Below, in pieces: positions 38,105 through 51,868 of a stretch of 64,000 nt of DNA. Source of the stretch: Rhopalosiphum padi (taxonomy: Eukaryota > Arthropoda > Insecta > Hemiptera > Aphididae); NCBI RefSeq assembly GCF_020882245.1, contig NC_083597.1:30978652-31042651 (forward strand). The letters are read 5' to 3'. The position numbers and the translations under genes are program-made. Below the pieces are notes generated by a model, which did no database searches, was not told the origin of the DNA, and saw only the letters and a program-made list of their open reading frames with translations. Position 1 is the stretch's first letter. Each line of letters starts with the position of its first letter.

Positions 38105-38110
38105 TTTATT
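38105..38110 (-). terminator. Polyadenylation signal of the GRPGGGAP-motif gene
   Basis: AATAAA on the minus strand starts only four bases after the TGA stop codon. This implies a very short 3' untranslated region if it is used. Confidence 0.45.
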
Positions 38111-38113
38111 TTT

Positions 38114-41100
38114 TCAGGTGATTTTTTTGCAATCACCGCAATTTTTTCTCTCTTCTTTTTCTTTTAACCTATTAATTATAGGAAGTTGATAGAGCATATA
38201 CTCTAGATTTTCTTTTTGTCTCGTTGTTCCTTTTGGTGCTCCACCACCTGGTCTACCCCAAAACTCATTCCAATTTTCATGGTGCTTTTGTCCTTCTTGT
38301 ATATCTTCTTGTTGCTCGTGCTACAATTATGGAATTAAATAAGTCAAAAAAGTTTCAATAAACTAGCAATAATAGACTTCCCAATGATTTTAATAATTTA
38401 TTTTGGTAAGCAGTTATTATTTTTACTTTTAATAACTTTAAAAAAGTAATTATATTACTCCTTTATAATTCCTTTATACATCTTGTGTTTAGGTAAATGT
38501 GATTAATCGTAATGTTGTATTTATAAGGTAAATTTTTAGAAGGTGACAATTGAATAAGTAGTAATTATTGAAACATATTTTATATTTTACATCTGATTAT
38601 TATTTATACATATTTATTTATAAAATATTTAATAGAATTTTATCCTTAGTATTAAAGTAGAATAACTCGAAACAATTTCGTTTAAAGTTTGATTAAAATT
38701 TAGGTACGTTAATATTTAAAAAAAAATCATTTGGTTTACAATTTGTTTTAAAACGTATAGATTCTTTTTTTAAAAACAAAAGTTGGCATGACTACATAAT
38801 ACTCCATACATTTTGTGAATAATCTAAGTAATATTTTTTTTTTAACTACACTTGAAAATTGCAAAAATCAGAATTTGAATATTTCATGTATAATTTAAAC
38901 ATAAAAATGGAATGAATATATATGCTTTAAAATTACCTTGTTCATATCTCATATTGTATTAATACGGTTCTTACCTGTTTGCGTCTTTCACGTCCACTTA
39001 TTTGTCTTTCGAGAAACTTATGATATTCTTTTTCATCGATCAAGAAACTGAAAACAAATCATACAGTATTATAAATATTTTTGATATCATATGTATTCAT
39101 TAAATTCATTGAATCAAAACATTTTTCATTTATAATGATAAGTTATTTAGTTAAAAAGTTTAAAAATTATAATACTATCTTATAAAAAATATAACTTGCT
39201 TTGATTTAGGATCATATATTTTCGTTACATCACTTGTGTGCAAAGGCCATTTACTGTCTTGTCTTCTTCTTGACGCAAGTAACGGAGCTAACTCTACACC
39301 ACCCGTAACTGCTTCCTATAAAATATGTAAATTAAATGTTTAATATTTCAAAAGTCTATCATATACGATAATCTATTGTATAAAAACGAAGTTGAAAGAT
39401 TTTAATTATTTTGTCTTCTCATACACCATTATACGTATATCATATTATCTGAGTTTAATTGTTAGAATATTTAACATTAATAACATATTATGCATTTTCT
39501 AATGATAATTTGTTTGACATTATACACCCGAGGCGATGATGAACAACCATATAATTATCATGATTATTGCAATACTAAATAGTTTTAATAATAATTTTTT
39601 TATATATATATATATAAACTATTACAATATCTTCAGTGCTTTCTTTATTGTCGTTTGGATGTGATCCCAATTTTAATATCTTTCCATCCACATATCCCTA
39701 AAAAGAAGAGAAAATATTATGGTTTTATTATTTCAAATAATTATTATAAACTATGCGTAAGCAATATACGCTATAATATTAAATTACCATGCAAATATTA
39801 TTATAATTTAGATATTTGTTTTTAATCAAGTTCAAAACGTATTATAATATTATTTTATTCAAGCCATAAAGCTCAAGCTAATATAGAATTAAAATGTTTG
39901 ATAATAAATAAAAACACAAACAATAATAATTTATAAATAGTATTATAGCAAAAAGCTCAAGAATTTGATAAAGCAACGATAGAGTTTATCGTTTGTAGGT
40001 AAATGTATAATGTTAATCAATGTTCAGAAAATTGTTACCAACGATCGAAAGAAGTTTTTTCCAATACTTTTTGGATCTCTCCAAATAACACCCCCTGGGC
40101 ATGGTGTACCCCAGGGATCTGCGATCGAATTCTAATAATCATTTTACAACTAACCCAATCAATATTAACATGTACAAATTGTTTGAAATATTTTGATAAA
40201 TACTAAACGATTAAACTTACCAGTTTTTGATCTAGGATCATTTCTTTTCTGCGGTTTTCTTCGACTATTTCTTGTTTTTTCCCTGACCATTTCATCTGAA
40301 AATATTGTAATTCATTTTTTTTACTAATAATAATATTTTTATGTATTGCGCCTAAGGAGCTGGAAATAGGCAACGGTAATGTTTCAGAGTACATATTTCA
40401 CGTTAGATACAACGCAACAACGCGAACACAACATGCTATTATGATTAATTTACATCGCGACAGGCATGAATCCAAAGTGAGGATCTAGGAGGTGCCATTC
40501 ATTTAAAACATATAAGTACTTACGATGTAGAAAGAATATATTAAAGTAGAAGGTGTTTTTAATCGAAAGTTTTCTTGGTAATATTTTTACAGAAACTTCA
40601 TAGTTTAAAAATTGTTATGAAATACTTGTTAGATTAACTTAAATATTACATTTTAATGAATCATGGTTTTGTACCTAATAGTACTCGTATAATAATTAAT
40701 ATTACAATAAGTATTAGATATGAACTCTAATGTACATACACTTATTTTCAAGTTTTAATAATTAGGTAAACAAATTAAATACTAATTATATAAAACATAA
40801 TATTTTTGAAGTGAAACTTCTTTACAGAGGGTACAAAAAAAACGGTATATCTCGGTGTATTACTCCAGGACACAGATGTTTTTTAATTCTTATATAATAA
40901 TATATATAATATGATATATTATATCATTATAAATTGTTTACAGAAACACAAAGACTGTGTGCTCAAAAAAATATTTGTATAATTATATGAATCTATAAAA
41001 CATTCACAAAAATTAATGTTAACATCCGAAGAATTATAAAATTAGTTTTTTGGGTAATTAGCGTTGCCATTTACAATAAATCTTTATATTAACACAGTTT

Positions 41101-44100
41101 TCCATAATTTTGGCATTCGTATTGGCATAGTTTTATGTTTTAAATATAGTGCGTTTACCCAACACATATTTTCTTCAAATACTTTAGATTATCATAGAAG
41201 TATAACGTCATATTTTTAATTCCTCATTTTTTTTCTTGGGTGTAATTTATTTATTAATATATATTTCAATACATAACGACTTACATACAGGGCGATACTT
41301 TTATCAAGCAACACTCATTATTTCGAAAAAAATTTTCTTTTTTTTTTTTTACATAATTTTCAGTCCAAATAAAACAACATTTTTTCAAAGTAATTATATT
41401 TATTAATATTTTAATTTCTATAATATTTTATGTTTTTTACTTTGACAAAATGCATTTTTAATTTCATATTATTCCGAAGTGGAATATTTTTCAGAATATT
41501 TCGATAATACATAAAAATTTAAATTCGAAGAAGTAGTTATAACTTATAAGTATTTAAAGCGATGGTGAGCGGAGTGGAGAAATAGCTCCCAAAATGTTGG
41601 TATACTACTCTACTTGTCTACATTTTATACTTAGTAGAACTCATAAACTATTCGTCCGAATTTCGCGATTCGTGATAATTGATATACTCCAAAAAATAAT
41701 CTGCTTTAGAATATGAAATTAAAAATGTATGTTGTCATTCAAAAAGAAAAAAAAAATTAAAAATATAATTAAAAAAAAAAATAATGTATCGACTAAAAAC
41801 TATGTAAATAAATTTTTTTCAAAAACGTAAATACTGTTGTTTACTTTCTTCCTCCTCCACCTCTATATTAGTTTTTGAATCAGGGCCGGTCAATATCAAT
41901 GAATATACAATATTATAGGTTGGTAATATAATGGACGTACAAGTGGTTAACCACTAATTTATAAATTATATGATTGTTTTGTCATTTTATGCAATCATAT
42001 AATTATTAATTTTTGCAATTAATAAATAGTTTAATGGTAATAAATTGTTATGATAAACGGTCGTTAGGTAATTTAATAGGTGAATGGCAATATCTATTAT
42101 ACCTCTGTATATGAAAAAAATACCATGTTACTCGTATATTTTAATTGTTTTTATTTTCTCTATGGGAAAATTTCTAATTAATTATTTTTACCACAGATAA
42201 TATAGACTTGGAAAATTTATAAAAACACAATCAATTTTTAAATAGACACTTATTTGTTATGCAATAGGAATTTTTTTTTAAATGTATTCATTAAATATAA
42301 TAACGTACAAATATTATATTTTGAATTATTTAAAATATTCATTAATTTATTTTGAAATTATTTGAATATTTTGCTTGTTTATGCTTATAGATAATATAAT
42401 ACACTAATAATTAATCGGTCTAGGACCATATATCTATTTAAATTTTCATTAATTCCTATTATAAATTTGAATTTCTGGTTCATGACACCCGCTATTGTAA
42501 CTAAATATTCGGTATTTTTCTAATCTATTTGAACAAGTAACACTAAAGTATATTTAATTAGTGGTTGGATTGATTTTTCAAAAGATAAACAATGCGATTT
42601 AATTAGGATAAACAATTATTTAGATGATGCATAATTTTATACATAACCGTACCTATGGCACACTGTTGTGTTGCCGAGGTGTGCGTTTTTCAGGCGTTCT
42701 TATTCATATTTTGTTTTTTACGGTTTGAAGCATAGTTCTGTTCAATAAGACAAGTTTCATTTAAATTCATTAAATTTCAAAGATTTAAAAAATTCGTCAA
42801 AATTACGAAAATTTACAAATTATAAGTATTTTGAAATAACAAATGTATAAAATTTTCAATTTTTAAAGTTAAAATATGGTAATTTATTAAAATGTTCCTC
42901 ATAAGTATTTCATGCTGTAACTAAAAAATCGAAAAAAGTTTACCAATAGAATTATTTTTTATAATAAAATAATAAATTCGTAATTTAAATTTAGACGAAT
43001 TTATGTAATTTTTATAATAATTCAAAAACATTATCTGTGGGGGACGTCAAACTTTTATGCAAAAAACATACCATGAACTATACCTAGGTTAAAAGACCAC
43101 CTCTGCTCAGAATAATTTTTCCTATACAATGGTATATCATTGAATTTAAATTTAACACACCCATTACAGTGACCCACTCGACACCTAATTTATAACAGAG
43201 TGATATCCGTATTTGCTTACCTTTTTAATATGGAATTTACTAGTTTTCTAGGAATGCATCATCTCTTATACAACGTAAATATGGCTTTTTTAAATACATT
43301 TTAGCTTATAGAATATATTATTATTGCATACAGAATAACCATTGTCTTTTTTGATTTATTAGTAATTCAATAAACGATAAGAAAGAACTGCCGAATTGTC
43401 GAATACTACGTATAAATGTAAACAAGTTTCGTTTTAAGAACTTTTATGTTTTAACTGAGCTTTGATTACAATCATTTTTCGAATACAATAATTATCATTA
43501 TTTTTAAATTTATTATAAAAATACATCTGCGTTCACCAGAAGTCAGTGAAATTAAATAAATGTCCAAGTTGCATACCTAGATTGGATGTCAGGGCTCATT
43601 TTGTCTCTTTAGAATAATTTATTGATACAATGATACCTACCACCTAATTTGACAAACAATTAATTCAATGTATTTAAAAAACGTGCAGAGTTTTACTAAT
43701 TGTTTTACATAACTAAAATAATTATACCTAGCTTATAAATAACTGTATATTCAATATTTATTCATATATTTAAATTTAATACACTATAGAATATCATAAC
43801 ACTATAAAACTAAAATATTCTTACCTAATTCTAACTTATATGCTCTCTGGTCTTTCAATGGCATTCTATATCGAAGATCATTGTCCACCATATTTCTATC
43901 GGGAGCATGAAATTGAAATCTAAGTTGTGGATCTTCGATACGGAAGTTTTTGATTTTTCCGGATGACGTCTTTTGAGGCGCACCGCCACCGGGCCTTCCC
44001 ATTTTTGTCACTTCATTACTAATTTCCTGAAATTTTCCTTAATAATTAATTGTTCATTATTAAATTATACCTAAATATAAATAAATATGTAAATTATAGT

Positions 44101-45776
44101 ACCTATGTTGATTCCTAATAATACAACCATGTTATATAAAATATCATTTTGGTATATCTAATTAGATTAATTCAATAAATCATTCTACATTTTAAGTTAT
44201 CAGAAGTCAAGATTTATTAGTAAATTATATATTAAATATATTAAATTATATATTTATTTTATAATAGAAGTATTATAATAAAACTATTATACCTATAGAT
44301 GTGTATGTTTTTCAACACTAGAGTATTTATATTCTTATAATAGAACCAATAATGTTGTTAGTATTGTCACCCAATTACAATTTACAATAGTGTATCTAAC
44401 ATAAATTTACATGCAATTTGGTTTGGTTCATAATATAGTACCAATGGAAAGAAAGCATAATATAATATATTTTACATTATGTTTTATGTTTTAACCTACG
44501 CTGATACTCTATAAATAATAATGTTAGGCTATTAAATAATACATTTTATAGTATATTATAATTTATTAGCATATGATTTGTTTTAATACTAATTATTGAG
44601 TACCTACAGGTACATGATTTATGATTGAGGTATTTTATTCATATAATTTATACTTATATTGAGATAATTTTTTATAGGCATTAGGTCTAGAAAGATTTGA
44701 TGACGATGTACTATTTTCAAATATTTTTCTTTTTCTCACTATAGTATATATATTATATAGTAATAATATTAATATTATACATTATTTTAGTACCTATATT
44801 ACATGAATGTATATTGTATAATTAAGTATAAAGGTTCCGTCAAATAATACAATTTGTTTGACCATTATTATATTTTACAATTAACTTTATAAAATACATT
44901 GACCCACAGTATTATATATATATATTTTTTATATTAATAAAGTATGTTTTTTTAGTCTACTTATAGTTCACACGTAAAATGTTTCTCGCATATAACATTA
45001 AATATTGATTTTATCTTATATTAAAATTTATAATATATTATGTAAAAGAGAAAAAAAAAGTTTTACCTAAACGGTTATTTAAAAAAAAAAAAAACATTTT
45101 GAAGTGAGTTTTTACACAAAATAAAACAAATATCTATTTAATGTATTGTGTAATAGAATTAGATATTATCTTTTTATAGAAAAAAGTCGATATTAATTTC
45201 TAATTTTATATATAAACATAATATATTAATATGCATAATATGTAATAAACAGGTACCACCATTTTAGCATAATATAGATTAATATTAATTTATATTCCAT
45301 TACTTGTAAGAAACAATTTATTTGTATGCTGTATAATTTTATATACCAGCAGACTATAATACCGATTACCAAGACGAAATTTTAGTTAACTATTTTTATA
45401 TTATACTTATTATATAAAATTATAAAGTTACAAATTATCAACTACCTTCCAAGGAGGAGATGGAGGGTCTGCAAATATTTTCCTTTTTCGAAGACCATCG
45501 TCGTTGGGAGCTCCATGACCAGGTTTTCCCCAAGGATAATAATCATCAACAACCGACGATAGAACCTAAAATAAATAAAAAAATAAATCGTATTACAACA
45601 TTTGTAACCTACCTTAATATTTTTTTGTCATACGTAAAACACTATATTATATAAATTAAAATATTAGATAACGAACTCACTTCTTTCTGTTCATCACACG
45701 TGCGTGTTACAGGTTCCTTTTTTCCAGCAGAACAACGATGACACTCATTATCAGGCATTGTGTTGTCACTAGACAT
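38114..45776 (-). CDS. Protein with three (W)GRPGGGAP-type motifs, 8 coding exons
   Basis: Exons on the minus strand: 45776-45681, 45565-45446, 44026-43825, 40351-40221, 39697-39626, 39315-39200, 39047-38975, 38320-38114. They total 1017 nt, 338 residues plus TGA, and every junction is in frame. The start is MSSDNTMPDNECHRC. The motif copies are PWGKPGHGAPN (exon 2), MGRPGGGAPQK (exon 3) and FWGRPGGGAPK (exon 8). Between them the protein is basic and hydrophilic (SRRRQDSK, GRERRKQ), with no membrane segment or signal peptide, and the C-terminus has CGDC. Exon 4 uses acceptor CTCCTTAG before GCGCAATAC; a competing acceptor right before ATGAAATGG would break frame with exon 3. Exon 6 fits only if it ends in a GC donor (AAA/GCAAGT). 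I do not recognise a named family. The spaced short motif suggests a filament- or microtubule-binding protein, as inference only. Exon 4 is the least certain exon. Confidence 0.82.
40352..43824 (-). other. Intron 3 of the GRPGGGAP-motif gene (3.5 kb)
   Basis: A long A+T-rich intron between the exon 3 donor (TTAG/GTAAGA) and the exon 4 acceptor. It contains one copy of a dispersed low-complexity repeat (41300-41580). No extra in-frame exon was found. Confidence 0.6.
41300..41580. repeat. Dispersed repeat, copy 1
   Basis: Shares an ordered series of words with 60430-60650: ttttttacataattt, aaaacaacat, aatatttttc and agttataacttataagta. They occur in the same order and orientation with similar spacing. 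Probably a diverged interspersed repeat of unknown class. Confidence 0.4.
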
Positions 45777-48700
45777 ATCACGCATATATTACTATGAAGA
45801 TGAAACGTTTAAGATGGATTGTCTATCACAATAGTTCACAGTGGTACTAAGAATACGACTAAAACATTTCAACACGTACCTTCGGATATACTCACTGAGG
45901 ATTTATACGGTTTTGTGCCTTTTCGGGTGCAGTCAATTGAATTCAATAAAAAAAAAAATTGTTTAGACATTTTTTATTACACAACTAATAGTAAACATCA
46001 ACAAGTATATTGGCTCTTATTGAATAGGTGGGTAAATTAATTATTGTTTAACCTCGAAAATTGAATTTATGGTTCAGCGGTTACGGAAACGACATTTTTT
46101 CACACAAGGATATAATATATGCTGTTAAGTATAACATAAGGAGGTACACCGTGTGTTTACTGTTTTTAGAAATTATGTAGGTAATATATTATAATATTTT
46201 TGAGTAACTTTTAAAATAAATTATTTTGCTTAAACATTTGGGTACCTAGTATAAATAAACGTGAAAATTTTAAATAAATTATTGTCATTATATTTTAAAT
46301 TGTAATAGTATTAAAAATATATTTATATAAATATATTGTTATTGTAAAAATTAAATTATTATTAAGTAGTAATACAATACTTATATAATTAAAATATTAA
46401 CTTCACATTAAATATGTAATTTTATAACAGTTAGTCAATGCTGATGTTTATTATCCAAACAATGCAAGTAAGCTAAATTATTATAATATTATTATATTTC
46501 ATTTTATAACAAAAAACAATATTGTCAAGATATTTAATTTTTTTTTAAATATTTAATTAATTATCAATGATCATTTGGGCACTACCAATATATTTTTTTT
46601 TTTCTAAAATGCATTTAAATGTTATACGTAATTAAAAAAAATCAAATAGCTATTTGAGAAAAAAGTATAATATGGAATTTATTACCTTTTACCTGTACAC
46701 TGTTGTGTGTTGGTATGTACGCCCTTGTCAAGAACTACAACTGACGATCGAGTGGGTTACGCGGAGTATTGCAATTGAACTTTTAACGACGAATTGTGCT
46801 CCGCCTGGCACCGAATTCTATAACCAAAAACCATCGGTGCTATTTATTATATACAATAAACGGAAAACAGGTCGAAGTGACACGATCCATTTATGTCTGT
46901 ACGGTCGTACTTTTCGCCAAATTATCGTGACATCCTCGGGTTCTTTTTCATTACAGTTTGTTATTATTATTATATTTATTTTTTTGCGAAATGAGATTCA
47001 AATGAGTTGTGCACATGAACGTACTTTACTGCGAGTTTAAATTGCGAAACGCCAAGGAGCTAGAGACAATAGGAGCCACGAACGCAATAACATTGCTTTG
47101 AATTAATATTACTTTTATTGTATTACATTGTTCATTTTATTATTTTAATCTAAACATGCAATTTTTATTTGATTTATAGGCAATAGGCAATAGGCATAAT
47201 ATAATGTAAAATATTATCTTTATATAGTTACGGTCGGCATATACATTCTATATCGATTATCAATTGTATACAATATTATAATGTAGATGATGCGTGAAAT
47301 ATATGTCTTCGGGATAGTTTGGGCACATAAATATATATTACCTATATTATGTGCGATGTTATAAAGTTCGAAAACCTATTTATAGCAGTTTGGGGTCACC
47401 GATATCGAGGAGACCTCGTTCAACGATTGGATACATGAAATGAGTTTGATTATACTAGCTGAATATTTTCATTTCTATGTTTTTATGATTTTTTTTAAAA
47501 ACATTTAGCTGTAGCTTTAATGAAGTAATTTACATATCCAAAGAATATAAGAATATAGATCTGCGTTATGGACATAATTTTAGAGTACAAACATTTTCTA
47601 CATATTTATTATTTTTTCTACATAATATTGTGCCAACTATTGAGTTAATTATTATAAAAATACCTAATTAACCCAACCAAAAGCGTAAAAATACAGGTGG
47701 CTCGTTATTGTTACTAGTTTGTTAGAAAGTTTTATGTTTTACAATTGGATACACTATATGGATCATTAAATAATTTTGATTTAATTGATTGGTATTTGTT
47801 ATATTTTCATTTACGAAAAATCTGTAAATAATAATAATTTTATTTTTAATAAACGTTGTTATTAGTTATTATACATTATATAGTAAGTTCTTGAATAAAA
47901 TGTTAACATAAACAAATCTTTTTTAATAAATATTCTGAGTTCAATCTTTATATAAACAATATATTATATACCTACATTTAATTTATTATTAATAAATATA
48001 TTTCGACAGCAATGACCGTTAGTTACAGTGTTTAAATTATGACTACTAACAGCTAGTAATTTAAAATATTTTCATTATGTTATATAAATTTTACATTTCA
48101 ATTATATTTTGTCACTTAAATTTGTTAATTTTAATAGTTTTAAAATAGTTTTTAGAAAGAAACAATAAAAACATTTATAGATATGATTTACGTCCATGGA
48201 TTAATTATGTGACAATAATTATAAAATTATGTCCTTTTCAATAAACAAGTTTTATATTTTTCAGCACATTAAAATGAAAAACCTTTAATTCTATAGGTAA
48301 TAAGAATCAGTGATAATAAAAATGGTTATAAAAAATATTATTATTATAATAATATATATATATATAAGGCTTTAGTTTGGGCATTTATTTCAAGATTTTT
48401 ATAATTTTGGTTGCACATTTTATTAGCCATCAGTCTACGCACTACGCACACTCTTGAATGCAGCCCATTGTTTTTATAAACAATAAACATATAAATATGT
48501 TGCTTATTAAAAAATTTAAATATTTTATATTATTAAAACTAGTTTTTAAGTGAGAAAACTATTCGATAAGCTAAATATTTTATTTACATTCATCCCACAC
48601 ATAGTATTGTGAAATCTATGTCTTTATTTATTATTTATAATTTGATAATTAGGTTTATGATGACGTCTGAATGTACATTTTATAATAATATAACTATTTG

Positions 48701-51398
48701 AAATTATTTGTTGACATTTAAAAATAACTTGACTAATAAGCAGTAATGTGGCTATGTTAATGTTAAATACGTATTATACTATGATGTATACAATCTATAA
48801 AATCTATTAATATTAATTTAATACATTTTATTTTATTTTATGAAAACGAACTTTATTAATATATACATTACATAAATATACCTACTTAAATTAATTCACA
48901 ATAGAGTGTTTGCAAATTATATTTGTGAGTATATGTAAACATATTTTGATTATAGGTATTCTATGAAAATATATTGTATTGATTGTTTTTGTTTATATTA
49001 GTTACGTAAATAATAGTATTTTACTTCTTATTAGGTAATATGATTTTAATTTAAAATGAATGGCAATATTAAAATTGAAATTAAAAAAAAAATCTAAAGA
49101 AATGTACAGAAAATTAAGAAACAGTATTACGATTTACGTTTTAAAAAGCATGTTTTTGACAAGTAAATGAGAATTTCTATTTGTATGAATTAATTTCTCA
49201 TGAATACACATACTTATTTATTAAATGTTACGATACGTAATAAAACTTTAATTTTTAATACTTTTTTTAATGTGTTTAAATATTTTATTACAATAGAGCA
49301 CTAATAAAAAACACAATGCTCGAAGGAATACTAGTATTGTGTATCTACAAATTTGAATATTGTATTTGTATATAACCATTTAAGCCATTGTAAATGTATA
49401 ATACAATGATAAATTAATAAAATATTTAGATATAAGAGTAATAAGTTAACTTTCCAAACATTAATCAATTTTTTTTAACAATTTGTTCACAGTAGCCACT
49501 TGCCAGTACTTAATAAGTATACCGCGCACTAGTTTAGTTAGAGGTAGTCATGATGTCTGACAATTACATGTTATTTTATTGGTCAATATTTTGTCGACCT
49601 TCTACTGTCAATTGTCATGTGCTTTTAGTGTAAGAATGAAATAATCAATTTTCTTAATGCATAAAATCCTTGAAACAATTTTACATTTGTTTTTATAGTA
49701 AATCATCAAAATATTAGATTTATTTAACTAGGTTTCTATCAATTGCATTATTTATATAAGTATGCGGAGTAAGTCAACTTTTAGGCATACAATAATAATT
49801 AAATATAACCTATTTATTATAACACTATAATACAATAATTTATGCAATTTTACATGTGATCTTTAATAATTGTAGTTTAATTTAGACATACTTGTAAGTT
49901 GTATTAATTGTATTTATAATCTAATATAGTCGTATAGATTAAATGGTAATAATATTGAGATAGATAATTATAGACTTATTATATAAATATTATATAGTTA
50001 TCGAACAAATATAATAATCGATATTAATTGATCTATAATAAATCCACAAATTAAAAAGATTCATTTCTACATATATATTTTAGTATAACATATGCATTTT
50101 ATTATGTAAAATTTATTTTGGGTATAGGTTACTTACAACAATTTGCAAGTTTGTATGCGTCGCAGATAATTTGAACAATAAAGAATAATCGTACCTACCT
50201 TTTACTTAATGCGCTATAATGTAAAACTAGAATACGATTTTATTAAAGGCGTTCAAAATAATATATAAAATATATTAGTATAAATGTCCCGATTGGAGTA
50301 CAAATTAAATTGTATAGTAGTTTATTGTACTTACTGTAAAATAATAAATATTTTATAATATAATATAATATTAAATCAGTTATGAAAAGAGTATAAACTG
50401 TAGTTATATTTTTATTAAAGTATTAGACTACTAAATAAGAGTAAAATCATAATTGAACCATCATGATAGATAGGTAATATTATAATTTATAATCTTCATT
50501 TAATCGTGTCTATGAAGTATGATAATATTCATATTTGTGTATAAATTCTAAAAATTCACAGTATTTGTCCAAAATAATTAAATAAATAAGATTATTATAA
50601 TTTGTATAATTGTAGGCATTCAATGTTTAAACTTTAAAGTTCTAGAATGTCAAAGATAAAGTATATAGTTGGGTGAACTAATAATTATAATCATTTATAC
50701 CTCTTAATGGTATTTATAACAACGAAACAAATAACTAATTTCCGCGAAAAAAGTAGGTTCTTATGTAACTATGTAAGTGGCATGATGTATCTAGTAATTA
50801 ATTTTAATCAATATTCAATACAGAGGTTGACGTCACTACAATATATTTCGGATTACATTCCTCATCATGTTATATACCTACAACTTACAAGTTTGCGGTA
50901 TAATCGCCATTTATCCGATTCACCCATTCGTGACATTCGTTTATAGTGTACCTAACTGTAAAAACTACAATATTCGCACAAATTCGTGTTAGACCTGCAG
51001 TTTAGCAGTGACGTCGGCGACGTAACCCACTTACCGTATACACAGCGTTGATTTCACTCATATATTAGTAGGGCCCTTCAATATTTATATTTGACCTAGT
51101 TCTGGACATGCCTCAGTATCTATATTAATATATTATAATATTAAAATTTTCTCAGACAAAAAAACACATGTATATGATAATTTCACGTTGTTACGAATAC
51201 ATTTTTATTGCGTTTTTGTAATTTTTTTTTTTGTGTATTAATCAAAAGTATCGCATAAGGCTGTTACATAAAATATATTCACACGGTTCCCATACGACTA
51301 CACAAGACGTCGCGGCTGTTCAATAAACGACAGGCGCGTGATTCCATGGTGGCTCGCGACGTTGCAATGACCAGAGGCACAAATGAAATAAATTATTA
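45777..51398. other. Gene-free stretch upstream of the GRPGGGAP-motif gene
   Basis: Starts with the promoter side of the minus-strand gene. Plus-strand frames at 45819-46040 (starts with TTG) and 46654-47040 (128 codons, somewhat CpG richer) have no recognised domains and no supporting splice sites; the second may mark a regulatory or untranslated exon region. From 47100 to about 50950 I see only A+T-rich DNA. A (TA)n tract lies near 48350. 50980-51360 is modestly CpG richer. Confidence 0.45.
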
Positions 51399-51503
51399 CT
51401 GTAGAATCTTCATTATCCGAGGTAATGGTGGGGATGGGTCACGCGGATAAATGAAAACTACGGTTAATCGAGACTTTATTTTTTATATTTAACAAATTAT
51501 TAC

Positions 51504-51539
<36 letters not shown>

Positions 51540-51866
51540 GTGTGCGTGTGTAAAATGCACAGAGTAATAAAAGCAATGTAACAATAACGTCATGTTAAAA
51601 AGTTAGGGCTTGAAATAGTTGAAATATAAAGTAATCAGTCTTTGTTTTGTTGTGGTTTGAAATGATTTTGCCAATATAAAATGTTTGTATAATACAGTCT
51701 ATCTATTATTTATTTAATTATTATCATTTATCGTTCTTAACATACGCCCAATATACAGAATATACTGCCTGTGCGCCTATGCCTTTACTTTTGGTACATA
51801 CAAATTTTCGAAGGAGTGATCACGATTCACGGTTAATCGCAATTACGGATAATCGAGATTTTACTG
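51399..51866. mobile_element. Tigger/pogo-like miniature element (468 bp)
   Basis: The left end CTGTAGAATCTTCATTATCCG and the reverse complement of the right end, CAGTAAAATCTCGATTATCCG, are close inverted repeats of the type seen in the pogo/Tigger branch of Tc1/mariner. TA dinucleotides flank both ends (51397-51398 and 51867-51868). Just inside, both ends carry GGTTAATCG words. The interior is A+T rich, contains a (TA)n tract at about 51511-51530 and has no transposase frame, so it is non-autonomous. Confidence 0.75.
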
Positions 51867-51868
51867 TA

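Noticed and set aside
40003..40206. 67-codon plus-strand frame and CCCTGGG/CCCAGGG hairpin
   Set aside because: Lies in intron 4 of the minus-strand gene. The short hairpin is notable, but there is no evidence of a gene.
43230..43610. Possible extra small exons in intron 3 (donors after CATATTAAAAAG and CCAATCTAG)
   Set aside because: Both either introduce a stop or leave the wrong phase; the exon 4 acceptor at 40352 restores frame without them.
45460..45654. 64-codon plus-strand frame
   Set aside because: Antisense to exon 2 of the GRPGGGAP-motif gene, whose splice sites and motif are on the minus strand.
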